DNA from: Saccharofermentans sp.
GTDB lineage: Bacteria; Bacillota; Clostridia; Saccharofermentanales; Saccharofermentanaceae
DNA: 51,120 nt
Direction of reading: 5' to 3'
Assembly: GCA_016292215.1 (NCBI GenBank)
Contig: JAEFBB010000013.1
Coordinates: 1-51,120 of the forward strand
Under the pieces are notes generated by a model. The model searched no databases, was not told the DNA's origin, and was given only the letters and a program-made list of their open reading frames with translations. The stretch's first letter is position 1; each line of letters opens with the position of its first letter. Both the position numbers and the translations under genes were made by a program. Shown piece by piece: positions 1 through 8,044 of the stretch.

Positions 1-503
1 TCATGGGGCCCCTTTATCACATCACCGATCACGATGAACGGATCAAGGCGATAAGAGAGTGTTTCCGTCTTCTTCGAAAAGGCGGAAAGCTATACACAGC
101 AACGCTTACGCCGTTCTCGTGCCTGCTTCACAACATCACCGTCTATTCTCCTTTTGGTGAGAACAAAAACACCTGGATAGAGGATCCCGGTTTCTTGAAG
201 ATGATCGAAAGAGAGCTTGATGACGGGTGCCACGATAATCCCGGGCGCACGGTTTATTCCGGCATCGGGAGTGCGCATTTTCACTCGGCCGCGACACTCA
301 GAGAAGAGCTCGCGGAAGGTGGTTTTGATGAGACTGAAGTCCACGGGATCATGGGCGGGGCGTGGCTTGTCCGTGACCTCGATACCCTGTGGGAAAACGA
401 GACTTCGCGCGAAGCTCTGATGAATACCGTGAGGCTTTTGGATGGTCACGAGGAGATATTGGGACTGTCCGGTCATCTGCTCGGGGTGTCTGTGAAAGTG
501 TGA
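1..503 (+). CDS. class I SAM-dependent methyltransferase, C-terminal part
   Basis: The gene enters from the left edge, so its N-terminus and the glycine-rich SAM-binding loop are outside the window. What remains starts around MGPLYHITDHDER, which fits motif IV to post-IV of class I methyltransferases (the GPLYHL-type segment), followed by an ARECFRLLRKGG-like helix and turn and the strand LYTATLTPF. About 166 residues are visible, ending in SGHLLGVSVKV. The ATG at position 3 is probably an internal methionine. No substrate can be assigned: small molecule, rRNA or cofactor are all possible. An A+T-rich gap and the leader of the LRR gene follow. Confidence 0.7.
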   Translation, partial: MGPLYHITDHDERIKAIRECFRLLRKGGKLYTATLTPFSCLLHNITVYSPFGENKNTWIEDPGFLKMIERELDDGCHDNPGRTVYSGIGSAHFHSAATLREELAEGGFDETEVHGIMGGAWLVRDLDTLWENETSREALMNTVRLLDGHEEILGLSGHLLGVSVKV

Positions 504-605
504 CAGTTTGCTGCCTGATATTTGGGCAATAAGTCAAAAATATTAGTTTTCTTTGATTTTTAGTATAAATATTAAACAGATTTTTATATTATTGACCGAA
601 GAAGG

Positions 606-621
606 ATCCTCTTGCGAGGAT
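606..621 (+). promoter_or_regulatory. leader hairpin upstream of the first LRR gene
   Basis: Arms ATCCTC and GAGGAT enclose a TTGC loop, 38 bases before the start codon. The paralogous gene at 3769 also has a leader hairpin of the same size with different arms. No known riboswitch motif was recognised. The gap 504-659 is otherwise A+T-rich with no gene. Confidence 0.3.
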
Positions 622-659
622 TAATAGGAACTGCGCGAATTTAGTTCGGGAGAATCATT

Positions 660-3470
660 ATGAACAAGAAGATTTGGAGCGCTCCGATTGCGCTGATCGT
701 AGTTTTGGTTACTGCACTGGTTTTCGGCGGGATCACGGTATCAGCTGATACAGTCGCAACAGGTGAATGCGGTGACAATGCAACTTGGACGCTTGACAGC
801 GAAGGCACGCTGACCATTGGCGGAACAGGCGACATGGCTGATTACAATTGGGATTCGGCTCCCTGGTATTCTCAAGCGGAGACTATTAAGGCAATCGTCA
901 TCGAAGACGGAATAACTGGGATCGGCGCAAGAGCGTTTATGAATTTATCAAACGCTGCATCCGTAAGCATCGGAAGCGGTGTTACAAGTATCGGTTACGA
1001 AGCTTTTTATAATGATATTGCCCTTACATCCGTTACTATTCCTGACAATGTCAAAAGCATGGACAGCGAAGCATTTGAGTATTGCAGAGCGTTAACCACT
1101 GTAACATTCTCAGGACAGAGTACTATAACCGAGATCCCATATGGCTGTTTTGCCTATTGTAATAAATTGTCATCGGTCAACATTCCGGATTCTGTTACAA
1201 CTATCGGCGGATATGCGTTTAGTGATTGCAATTTTACGGAATTGACAGTTCCTTCAAACATTACAACAATCGGACAAAGTGCGTTCAGAAATTGCGATGG
1301 ACTTACTTCTGTGACTATGAGCGAAGGGGTAACAACAGTACTAGCTTATGCCTTCGCATATTGCGACAGCTTGACTACCGTAAGTTTCCCGAGCACATTG
1401 ACAGATATAGGACCACAGGCTTTTTACGATTCCGCATTAACTTCAGTTGTTTTACCTGATTCGGCAGTCAGTGTAGGTGATCAGGCTTTCGCTTCCTGTT
1501 ACAATCTTAAGACTGCTACTGTAGCATTGAGTGAATATTCACAGGGCTCAGGTCTTTTCGCTTCGTGCACCAATCTCGAGACAGTAACAATTAAAGGCAA
1601 CCCTAAATATTTCGGTTACTACACGTTCAGCAGTTGTGTAAATCTTACATCAGTAACATTACCTGATTCCATTGAGATAATTTATCCATATACGTTTAAG
1701 AGTTGTGAAAGCCTTGAAAGTATTGCACTTCCGTCCGGTTTGAAAGAAATCAGATCGGATTGTTTTGAAGAATGCACCGGGCTCACGTCAATCGAGTTGC
1801 CGGACACATTAGAGGTTATTGGCAGCTACGCATTCTCCAATTCAGGCCTTGTTTCTGTTACCATTCCTGCAAAAGTTGTTTTGGGCGAAGACGCCTTTTC
1901 ATGTTGTGAGAAGCTTCAGAGCGTAACACTTCCTGAGGGCATTACATCCATTCCGGATTATGCTTTTGCATGCTGTACATCCTTGAAAACAGTGAACATA
2001 CCTGACACTGTTACCTACATTGGTATTTCGGCTTTTACAGAAAGCAGCATAGAATCTGTTGTAATACCGGGCTCGGTTAAAGAAATCGGTGATTATGCAT
2101 TTTATAAATGCACTAACTTATCTTCAGCAACTATCGGTAATGGCGTTGAAACAATAAAAGATATGGCTTTCTATGAATGCACAAAACTGGAATCAATAGT
2201 CATTCCGGGAACTGTCAAGATCGTGAAACCTTCATTGTTCTCCAATTGCTATAATCTGATATATCTTGAGCTTGGTGAAGGCATTGAAGAAATACATAAA
2301 GAAGCTTTTTCTAACTGCTCTTCATTAGAGACTATCATTCTGCCGAGCACTATTGTAGATATACGCTATCAGGCCTTCTACGGTTGCACCAATGTGAATG
2401 ATATATATTGCGATGCTCTGGTAGGATTTAATTGGGATGATTACGGTGATGATTTTAAAGACCCGTGGCTTAAGTCGACGGTCTGTCATGTCTGCGAAGG
2501 CATGGCGGATAATTTCGCTGAATGGTATCCTAATGTTAACGTCACATTCGTAGACGGAACGATCAGTGATGCACGTCTTACAGGTCACTCGATTACACTC
2601 TCAGCTGACATCGGAGTAAATTTCTTTATAAGGCTTCCGGAAGGATATAACAGCAACAACACGGAAGTAACATTTACATGGGGCTATGGTGACAGAGCTC
2701 ATACTGCCAAAGGCAAGCTTGTTGCGATCAATCAGTATGGAGCCAACTACAAGGTTACCTGCGGCGTAGCATCATGTGAAATGGTCGATGAGATCACCAT
2801 GGTGGTAAAGGCCGGTAACGAAGAACTGATTACAGATACGTATTCTGTAGTTCAATACATAAATGTTCTCAGTAATTCGGATGATTACGAAGATCTTCAG
2901 AACCTGCTTGCAGCTATGGTCTTCTACGGTTATTATTCTCAGGTATATTTTGAGTATCGTACAGATAACCTTGTTAATGATCAGACGAATACGGATTATT
3001 TCTACAACAGTGCGATTTGGGATTACTTGTTCAGTCTTGAAAATGATTATCCTGATCCGGCCTTCCTGACTATAATGGGCATCGATTCAGATGAACTCGG
3101 CATCAAGTACTATGGCGCATCAGTACTCTGCGGTTCCCAGAATAAGATAAGATTCTATTTCGAGGTAAAGGATCCTGATAATATCAAGAACCTGACAGCT
3201 TCTTACAATTCGCAGACTCTTACGTTCAAGAGCAAAACAGTCAACGGCAAGAATCTCGTTTACATCGAGACACCGGGCTTGGCTGCAGGAGAAATCGAGC
3301 AGCCGATCACTGTAACGATCAATGGTAGTGCATATACCTACGATTTCAGGTATTATATTCAGCAGTGTATAGCAAAGAAATACGAACAGGGCTTTGCCGA
3401 GACAGCTTGCAGCCTTTATGCTTTATCACACTTTGCAAGAATCTATCAGGAGGGATCTTCAAATGGTTAA
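660..3470 (+). CDS. BspA-type leucine-rich-repeat secreted protein (copy 1)
   Basis: A 936-residue secreted protein. Residues 1-30 are a Sec signal peptide (MNKKIWSAP, hydrophobic core, VSADT cleavage region). Residues about 35-65 carry the GxCGxxxxWTLDSEGTLTIxGTG module usual at the start of BspA-like proteins. Residues about 70-600 hold roughly twenty LRR_5 repeats of the pattern LTSVTIPDxVxxIGxxAFxxC. A conserved C-terminal module of about 300 residues begins near ARLTGHSITLSADIGVNFFIRLPE and has no family name I can give. BspA-type repeats are known in adhesion and mucosal binding; that role here is inference. The ATG follows GGGAGA. The gene overlaps a 31-codon gene by 8 bases and has a close paralogue downstream. 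There is no LPXTG or dockerin motif, so the attachment mode is unclear. Confidence 0.88.
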   Translation: MNKKIWSAPIALIVVLVTALVFGGITVSADTVATGECGDNATWTLDSEGTLTIGGTGDMADYNWDSAPWYSQAETIKAIVIEDGITGIGARAFMNLSNAASVSIGSGVTSIGYEAFYNDIALTSVTIPDNVKSMDSEAFEYCRALTTVTFSGQSTITEIPYGCFAYCNKLSSVNIPDSVTTIGGYAFSDCNFTELTVPSNITTIGQSAFRNCDGLTSVTMSEGVTTVLAYAFAYCDSLTTVSFPSTLTDIGPQAFYDSALTSVVLPDSAVSVGDQAFASCYNLKTATVALSEYSQGSGLFASCTNLETVTIKGNPKYFGYYTFSSCVNLTSVTLPDSIEIIYPYTFKSCESLESIALPSGLKEIRSDCFEECTGLTSIELPDTLEVIGSYAFSNSGLVSVTIPAKVVLGEDAFSCCEKLQSVTLPEGITSIPDYAFACCTSLKTVNIPDTVTYIGISAFTESSIESVVIPGSVKEIGDYAFYKCTNLSSATIGNGVETIKDMAFYECTKLESIVIPGTVKIVKPSLFSNCYNLIYLELGEGIEEIHKEAFSNCSSLETIILPSTIVDIRYQAFYGCTNVNDIYCDALVGFNWDDYGDDFKDPWLKSTVCHVCEGMADNFAEWYPNVNVTFVDGTISDARLTGHSITLSADIGVNFFIRLPEGYNSNNTEVTFTWGYGDRAHTAKGKLVAINQYGANYKVTCGVASCEMVDEITMVVKAGNEELITDTYSVVQYINVLSNSDDYEDLQNLLAAMVFYGYYSQVYFEYRTDNLVNDQTNTDYFYNSAIWDYLFSLENDYPDPAFLTIMGIDSDELGIKYYGASVLCGSQNKIRFYFEVKDPDNIKNLTASYNSQTLTFKSKTVNGKNLVYIETPGLAAGEIEQPITVTINGSAYTYDFRYYIQQCIAKKYEQGFAETACSLYALSHFARIYQEGSSNG

Positions 3471-3558
3471 GGAAGATTATAAGGAATTAGATATCGAAGT
3501 GATTGCTTTCGAGAACATCGACGTAATAACCGATAGTCTGGAAGGACCCATAAACTGA
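3463..3558 (+). CDS. 31-residue conserved small protein (copy 1)
   Basis: This short gene begins 8 bases before the upstream LRR gene stops. It has an excellent ribosome-binding site, AGGAGGG at 3448-3454, 8 bases before the ATG. The product begins MVKEDYKELDIEV, contains FENIDVITDS and ends EGPIN. It has no signal peptide and is acidic. An orthologous 31-codon gene sits in the same place after the second LRR gene, with 27 of 31 residues identical, so it is very likely translated. From memory, short Clostridial peptides with an F-x-x-x-DVIT-x-S core are common, but no function is known to me. A peptide precursor or a coupling partner for the secreted protein is possible. It is followed by a terminator. 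Confidence 0.75.
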   Translation: MVKEDYKELDIEVIAFENIDVITDSLEGPIN

Positions 3559-3585
3559 TATTGTTTGCTTGAAGATAGCGACTAA

Positions 3586-3615
3586 AAGGCTGCCTCATAT
3601 GGGCAGCCTTTTTTA
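3586..3615 (+). terminator. intrinsic terminator after LRR/small-gene pair 1
   Basis: Arms AAGGCTGCC (3586-3594) and GGCAGCCTT (3602-3610) with a 7-base loop are followed by a T-run. It closes the first two-gene unit. The stem core GGCTGCC recurs in several terminators of this window. Confidence 0.9.
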
Positions 3616-3691
3616 GTTAGACGATACCCTTTTATGAATATTAGACAAAAATATTATGTTTTTTTGATAAACATGTATTTTTTAGCCATAA

Positions 3692-3723
3692 TATAATACT
3701 AGCGTCCGAATTAGGCGTTCGGA
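3692..3723 (+). promoter_or_regulatory. -10 box and leader hairpin of second LRR gene
   Basis: TATAAT at 3692-3697 is a likely -10 box; no good -35 is spaced correctly. Eight bases downstream, TCCGAA (3705-3710) and TTCGGA (3718-3723) form a hairpin with a 7-base loop, comparable in position to the leader hairpin of copy 1. Confidence 0.4.
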
Positions 3724-3768
3724 TGTGGAAGTGCAGGAATTGTTCGCATAGTATTTTGGAGTATCAAC

Positions 3769-6267
3769 ATGAACAAGAAAATTTGGAGCGCTCCGATAGC
3801 GCTGATCGTAGTTTTGGTTACTGCGCTTGTTTTCGGCGGGATCACGGTATCAGCTGATACAGTAGCATCCGGAGAATGTGGCTCCGGCGTAGAATGGACA
3901 CTTGACAGTGAAGGTGTACTTACCATCAGCGGTTCTGGTGCCATGGATGATTTCCAGTATTATGATTATCAACCTTGGTATAGTGTAAGAGATAACATAA
4001 AGAGGGTTGTTGTCGAGGATGGTATTACTGCTATTGGTACTTATGCATTCTTATACTGCGGAAATATTACATCGGTAGATATTTCATCTGACGTAACATC
4101 TATTGGAGATTTCGCATTTGCCTCTACAGGCCTGACCTCTGCAACCATTCCTGTCAATGTGACTTTTGGTTTAGGTGTTTATTCCAATTGCCAGCAGCTT
4201 ACCTCGGCTACCATCGAGGAAGGCGTTACAACTATCAATTATTATACTTTCAACGGATGTACGTCATTGACTTCGGTAAGCATTCCGTCCAGTGTAAATT
4301 GTGTTCTAGGCAGCGCATTTGCTTATACAGGATTTACATCTGTAACGATTCCTGTTGCCTGGACGACAGTTGGAAGTGATGTATTTTACAGCTGCGCGGA
4401 TCTTACAGAAGTTATTATCGAACCGGGCGTTACTACTATTCCGGATTCAGCTTTCAGTAATTGCACGGCTTTGACATCGATCGAACTGCCGGACAGTGTA
4501 ACGACCATTGGAGTCTCGGCATTTTGCAGATGCGGTTTTGAAGAATTCATTATTCCGTCTCACGTAACAACTATCAATAATGGAGCTTTTTCTTATACTC
4601 CTCTTAAATCCATAACGATTCCTGCATCTGTAACATCGTTGGGTACAGCAGTATTTATCGGTTGCGAAGATCTGAAATCTGCAACGATAGCTGAAGGAAT
4701 AACAGCAATTCCTGATTATGCATTTATGGATTGCACATCTTTGGAATCTGTGACTATTCCTTCAAGTGTTGAAACTCTGGGCATGTCTGCATTCTCCAAT
4801 ACCGCTATCAAATCATTTGACATTACCAGCAACTATAAGTCTATTGGCGCTAATGCGTTCTTTGGTTGTTCTAAGCTTACCTCGGTTACATTCTGTGATA
4901 GAAACGACACGCTTACTCTTGGCGGAGCCGTTTTTTCAAATACAGGTTTAACATCAGTTGTCATTCCCTCATATCTTACGGGAACTGACTGGCAGGGCAT
5001 TTCTTTTGTGGGTATCAATGACAATATGTTTGATGGCTGCAATTATCTGACACACGTTGAGATTAAAGAGGGTGTTAAACACATCGGCTATCGCGCTTTT
5101 GCCGCATGCAAATCTCTTGAGACTGTCATTATCCCGAGTACTATTGAGTATATACAAGGAGATGCATTCTGTTACACTTCCAACTTGGCGAATGTTTATT
5201 GTTATGCTGAGCCCGGATTTGAATGGCAAGAGAAGGGTGATGACTTTATTACGTCGACATTTAAACTCACAAAATTCCACGTATTAGGTAATCCGTCTGA
5301 ATATAGTTCGTTGTATCCAAGCGCCAACGTAACTTTTGTCGGCGAGACTGACTTTAGCGCAAGAGTAGTAGGACATTCTGTTACACTTTCAGCGGACATC
5401 GGACTTAATTTCTTTATAAGATTGCCGGAAGAATATAACAACAATAACACTGAGGTTACATTTAGCTGGGGCTTGGATAATAAGGCTACAACAGCTAAGG
5501 GCCAGCTTGTATCAGTCAACCAGCATGGCGCTAACTACAAAGTAACATGCAATGTTGCTGCTTACTTTATGGCTGATAATATTACCATGGTGGTTAAGAG
5601 CGGAAATACTGAGCTGTTAACAGATACGTATTCGATAGAAAAATATATTAATGTTCTTGCTTTAGGCCATTACTATGACCAGGATCAAAGCCTTAATGAT
5701 CTGCTTGCGGCAATGGTCTTATATGGTAACAGCGCTCAGGAGTATTTTAACTATCGCAGTGATTATAATCTTATTTGGTATACCCAGGTTAATCAGTACA
5801 ATATTGATCGTTTATATGACTATAGGAATTCCCTTAAATCCGCTTCTCCTGATGCAAATTCTTTGTCGGTAATGGGCATCGATTCTGATGAGATGGGCAT
5901 TAAATTCTATGGTGCATCTGTACTCTGCGGATCTCAGAATAAGATAAGAATCTATTTCGAGATCAAGGATCCGGCTAAGATCAGCAATCTGACTGCTTCT
6001 TATGGATCACAGGGTCTCACTTTCAAGACCAGAACAGTTAATGGCGTGAAGCTCGTATACATCGAGACACCGGGCTTGGCTGCAGGAGAAATCGAGCAGC
6101 CAATCACTGTAACGATCAATGGTAGTGCATATACCTACGATTTCAGATATTATATTCAGCAGTGCGTAGCTAAGAATAGCGAACAGAAATTTGCTGATTG
6201 TGCTTGCGATCTGTATGCAGTATCACACTATGCAAGAATCTATCAGGGAGGCCTTTCAAATGGTTAA
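3769..6267 (+). CDS. BspA-type leucine-rich-repeat secreted protein (copy 2)
   Basis: An 832-residue paralogue of the preceding LRR gene. The first 31 residues, the signal peptide, are identical. The WTLDSEGVLTISGSG module follows, then about seventeen LRR_5 repeats (residues about 70-500), then the same C-terminal module of about 290 residues (FSARVVGHSVTLSADIGLNFFIRLPEE to the end). The repeat blocks differ in number and sequence, while the stretch CTGAAGGAGAAATCGAG-like near 3280/6080 and the C-terminal 100 residues are nearly identical. This suggests a tandem duplication with later homogenisation of the ends and divergence of the exposed repeats. ATG follows GGAG. The stop overlaps the second 31-codon gene. 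Confidence 0.88.
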   Translation: MNKKIWSAPIALIVVLVTALVFGGITVSADTVASGECGSGVEWTLDSEGVLTISGSGAMDDFQYYDYQPWYSVRDNIKRVVVEDGITAIGTYAFLYCGNITSVDISSDVTSIGDFAFASTGLTSATIPVNVTFGLGVYSNCQQLTSATIEEGVTTINYYTFNGCTSLTSVSIPSSVNCVLGSAFAYTGFTSVTIPVAWTTVGSDVFYSCADLTEVIIEPGVTTIPDSAFSNCTALTSIELPDSVTTIGVSAFCRCGFEEFIIPSHVTTINNGAFSYTPLKSITIPASVTSLGTAVFIGCEDLKSATIAEGITAIPDYAFMDCTSLESVTIPSSVETLGMSAFSNTAIKSFDITSNYKSIGANAFFGCSKLTSVTFCDRNDTLTLGGAVFSNTGLTSVVIPSYLTGTDWQGISFVGINDNMFDGCNYLTHVEIKEGVKHIGYRAFAACKSLETVIIPSTIEYIQGDAFCYTSNLANVYCYAEPGFEWQEKGDDFITSTFKLTKFHVLGNPSEYSSLYPSANVTFVGETDFSARVVGHSVTLSADIGLNFFIRLPEEYNNNNTEVTFSWGLDNKATTAKGQLVSVNQHGANYKVTCNVAAYFMADNITMVVKSGNTELLTDTYSIEKYINVLALGHYYDQDQSLNDLLAAMVLYGNSAQEYFNYRSDYNLIWYTQVNQYNIDRLYDYRNSLKSASPDANSLSVMGIDSDEMGIKFYGASVLCGSQNKIRIYFEIKDPAKISNLTASYGSQGLTFKTRTVNGVKLVYIETPGLAAGEIEQPITVTINGSAYTYDFRYYIQQCVAKNSEQKFADCACDLYAVSHYARIYQGGLSNG

Positions 6268-6355
6268 GGAAGAATATAAAGAATTAGATATCAAAGTAAT
6301 CACTTTCGAGAACATCGACGTAATAACCGACAGTACGGAAGGACCCATAAACTGA
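6260..6355 (+). CDS. 31-residue conserved small protein (copy 2)
   Basis: Second copy of the small gene, again overlapping the LRR stop codon by 8 bases and preceded by GGGAGG (6246-6251) with 8-base spacing. The product begins MVKEEYKELDIKV and ends STEGPIN. It differs from copy 1 at four residues (D5E, E12K, A15T, L26T). Conservation of start, length, stop and ribosome-binding site in both copies argues for a real translated gene tied to this LRR family. No signal peptide, membrane segment or cysteine is present. Function unknown. Confidence 0.75.
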   Translation: MVKEEYKELDIKVITFENIDVITDSTEGPIN

Positions 6356-6382
6356 TATTGTTTGCTTGAAAAACACGGCTTA

Positions 6383-6412
6383 CAGGCTGCCTCTTTTGGG
6401 GCAGCCTGTTAT
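6383..6412 (+). terminator. intrinsic terminator after LRR/small-gene pair 2
   Basis: Arms CAGGCTGCC (6383-6391) and GGCAGCCTG (6400-6408) with an 8-base loop, then a short T-rich tract. It occupies the equivalent position of the copy 1 terminator, so the whole LRR-small gene-terminator unit is duplicated. Confidence 0.75.
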
Positions 6413-6509
6413 ATTTCGAAAAATTTTATTGCGGAGAGAACCTTCGCCTTTTTCGTATCGTCCTATGGGTAAAAGATGAGAGATCATCGAACCACAGGAG
6501 GTACTTAAA

Positions 6510-7820
6510 ATGAATTGGAAGAAGAGATTAATCTGCATCGTTACAGCTTTGTCTTTGGTCTGCATGATGCTTACAGGATGCGGCGCAAAGCACAAGCTGT
6601 CCGGAAAGTACGAGAGCGAATCCGGCAGGTATGAGATCAAGTTCGAGTCGGACGGGGACTGCACATGGTATCAGGACGGGCAGTTCTTCGAAGTAACCGT
6701 GATCTCTTTACGGGAGTATAATAACTGTACTACCCGTAAAGAGGACGCGAGAATGAATGCATTGATACCTGATGAACAAATAGATCTTCAGGAACTTCAG
6801 AAGAGAACTGACATAGCGGTAATCAGCGATGAAATTGCTTCGCGTGAGGAGCTTATTGATTCGTTGAGACGCTATCTGATGCTGCCCAGGAAGGACAGGA
6901 GATTCTCGGATTATTATTCGGTCAGGCTCTTTGGCTGCAATGTTCCGGATATGTTCTCAACGATGCGTTACCGCTTCAAATTCGAGTCGCCGGTGCCGGT
7001 CAATGAGACGCTGTTCATTTCGGAGCCAGACCTGTATTACAACAAGAAAGCTTTTGATGAAGGCTCGGTCAATCTGTGTTTTGTCATCGGTTATTCGGGT
7101 TCTGGCAAATCGGTGCTTACTCAAGATTATGAGGGCGAAGGCATTGAGAAGGTGGAGCTTGACGACATCGTGTGCATCAAGGATCACTATACGCTTGATG
7201 AACTGAAGCAGATGGGAGAACTGTTGTATTCGTTTTTCGCGGGGTCAGGCGCGAAATATTATATCTCCAGAGAAGAGCGCGATCCGTTTGCCGATCACAG
7301 CGAAGTCTTTGTGAAATTTATTGATTTCGCGCGTGACCATGCCGCTGCCCGCAAAAGCAAGAGATTTATCTTGGAAGGAATATGGACATATCTGTTCTTC
7401 GATGATCCTTCACAATTTGACGACTGTGCCGTATTCATGAAGGGAACGTCTCTTGTAAAATCGAAGCTTAGGAGAATGAAGAGGGAAGCCGGCAACAGCC
7501 TGTCCAAATCCATCGACCGGATCCTTGAGTTCGGTGTTTATGCCAAAGATTCGGCACTCCACGACGGCAATGTCGATAAATGGAGACGCTACTTTGAGAA
7601 GAGTCCGAAGACGGTCATAAAGCCCGAAGACAATCATTTTACGCTCCTTCGCGGGAACATAATGTCTGAGATCAACCGTATAAACGACTGCTTTGTTCAC
7701 GGCGATGCTGAAGGCATTCAGTCCATTATGACGAACGCGAAAAAGAATACCGGGATTGACATTGCCGAGAAGGCGATCCTTATCGAAGAGTGCAGGCGGG
7801 CGCTTGCCGATATGGCGTGA
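6510..7820 (+). CDS. truncated lipoprotein fused in frame to a P-loop kinase-like protein
   Basis: The 436-residue frame has two unrelated parts. Residues 1-62 look like the start of a lipoprotein: signal peptide, lipobox LTGC (C24) and a beta-rich segment (SGKYESESGRYEIKF, DGDCTWYQDG) typical of small Clostridial lipoproteins. Residues 82-436 look cytoplasmic and hold a Walker A motif GYSGSGKS (194-201), a LDDI acidic strand and a basic helix KSKLRRMKREAG, as in kinase or zeta-toxin-like P-loop proteins. Residues 63-81 translate a 40-bp inverted repeat containing TATAAT. Methionine 82 (6753) has its own ribosome-binding site AAGAGGA. The likely reading is a decayed lipoprotein remnant followed by a 355-residue P-loop gene starting at 6753. 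A real secreted fusion would put an ATP-binding domain outside the cell, which is unlikely. Substrate unknown. Confidence 0.6.
   Translation: MNWKKRLICIVTALSLVCMMLTGCGAKHKLSGKYESESGRYEIKFESDGDCTWYQDGQFFEVTVISLREYNNCTTRKEDARMNALIPDEQIDLQELQKRTDIAVISDEIASREELIDSLRRYLMLPRKDRRFSDYYSVRLFGCNVPDMFSTMRYRFKFESPVPVNETLFISEPDLYYNKKAFDEGSVNLCFVIGYSGSGKSVLTQDYEGEGIEKVELDDIVCIKDHYTLDELKQMGELLYSFFAGSGAKYYISREERDPFADHSEVFVKFIDFARDHAAARKSKRFILEGIWTYLFFDDPSQFDDCAVFMKGTSLVKSKLRRMKREAGNSLSKSIDRILEFGVYAKDSALHDGNVDKWRRYFEKSPKTVIKPEDNHFTLLRGNIMSEINRINDCFVHGDAEGIQSIMTNAKKNTGIDIAEKAILIEECRRALADMA
6704..6743 (+). promoter_or_regulatory. inverted repeat around TATAAT at the fusion junction
   Basis: Arms CTCTTTACGGG (6704-6714) and CCCGTAAAGAG (6733-6743) are perfect over 11 bp. 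An inner AGTA/TACT pair extends the dyad. TATAAT (6717-6722) lies inside. It sits just upstream of the internal start at 6753. It could be an operator over a -10 box. No -35 was seen. Confidence 0.5.
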
Positions 7821-7866
7821 AAAAGCTTTTGCGCAGGGTAAGCCCTGTAAACTCTTTGTCACGCTT

Positions 7867-7934
7867 TTCACTCAACTTTCACTCATCCTTCACTAAGCGT
7901 TCCCGAAAATTTCCACCCGGGCGAATGATATACT
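7867..7934 (+). promoter_or_regulatory. three TTCACT boxes at 11-bp period with -10 box
   Basis: TTCACT occurs at 7867, 7878 and 7889, exactly 11 bp apart. This is the repeat architecture recognised by OmpR/PhoB-type response regulators. A TATACT box follows at 7929-7934. The site lies upstream of the transglutaminase-like lipoprotein gene. The regulator is not in the window. Confidence 0.45.
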
Positions 7935-8044
7935 TCGGGTGGCAGAAAGGAAGCGCTGTTCATGTCAGGATTTGCGCTGGAGAAGAATAGCGCTTCCCGG
8001 AGTGCCGGTAAATGGGGATTTCATTTCAGAAGAAGGAACAAATC

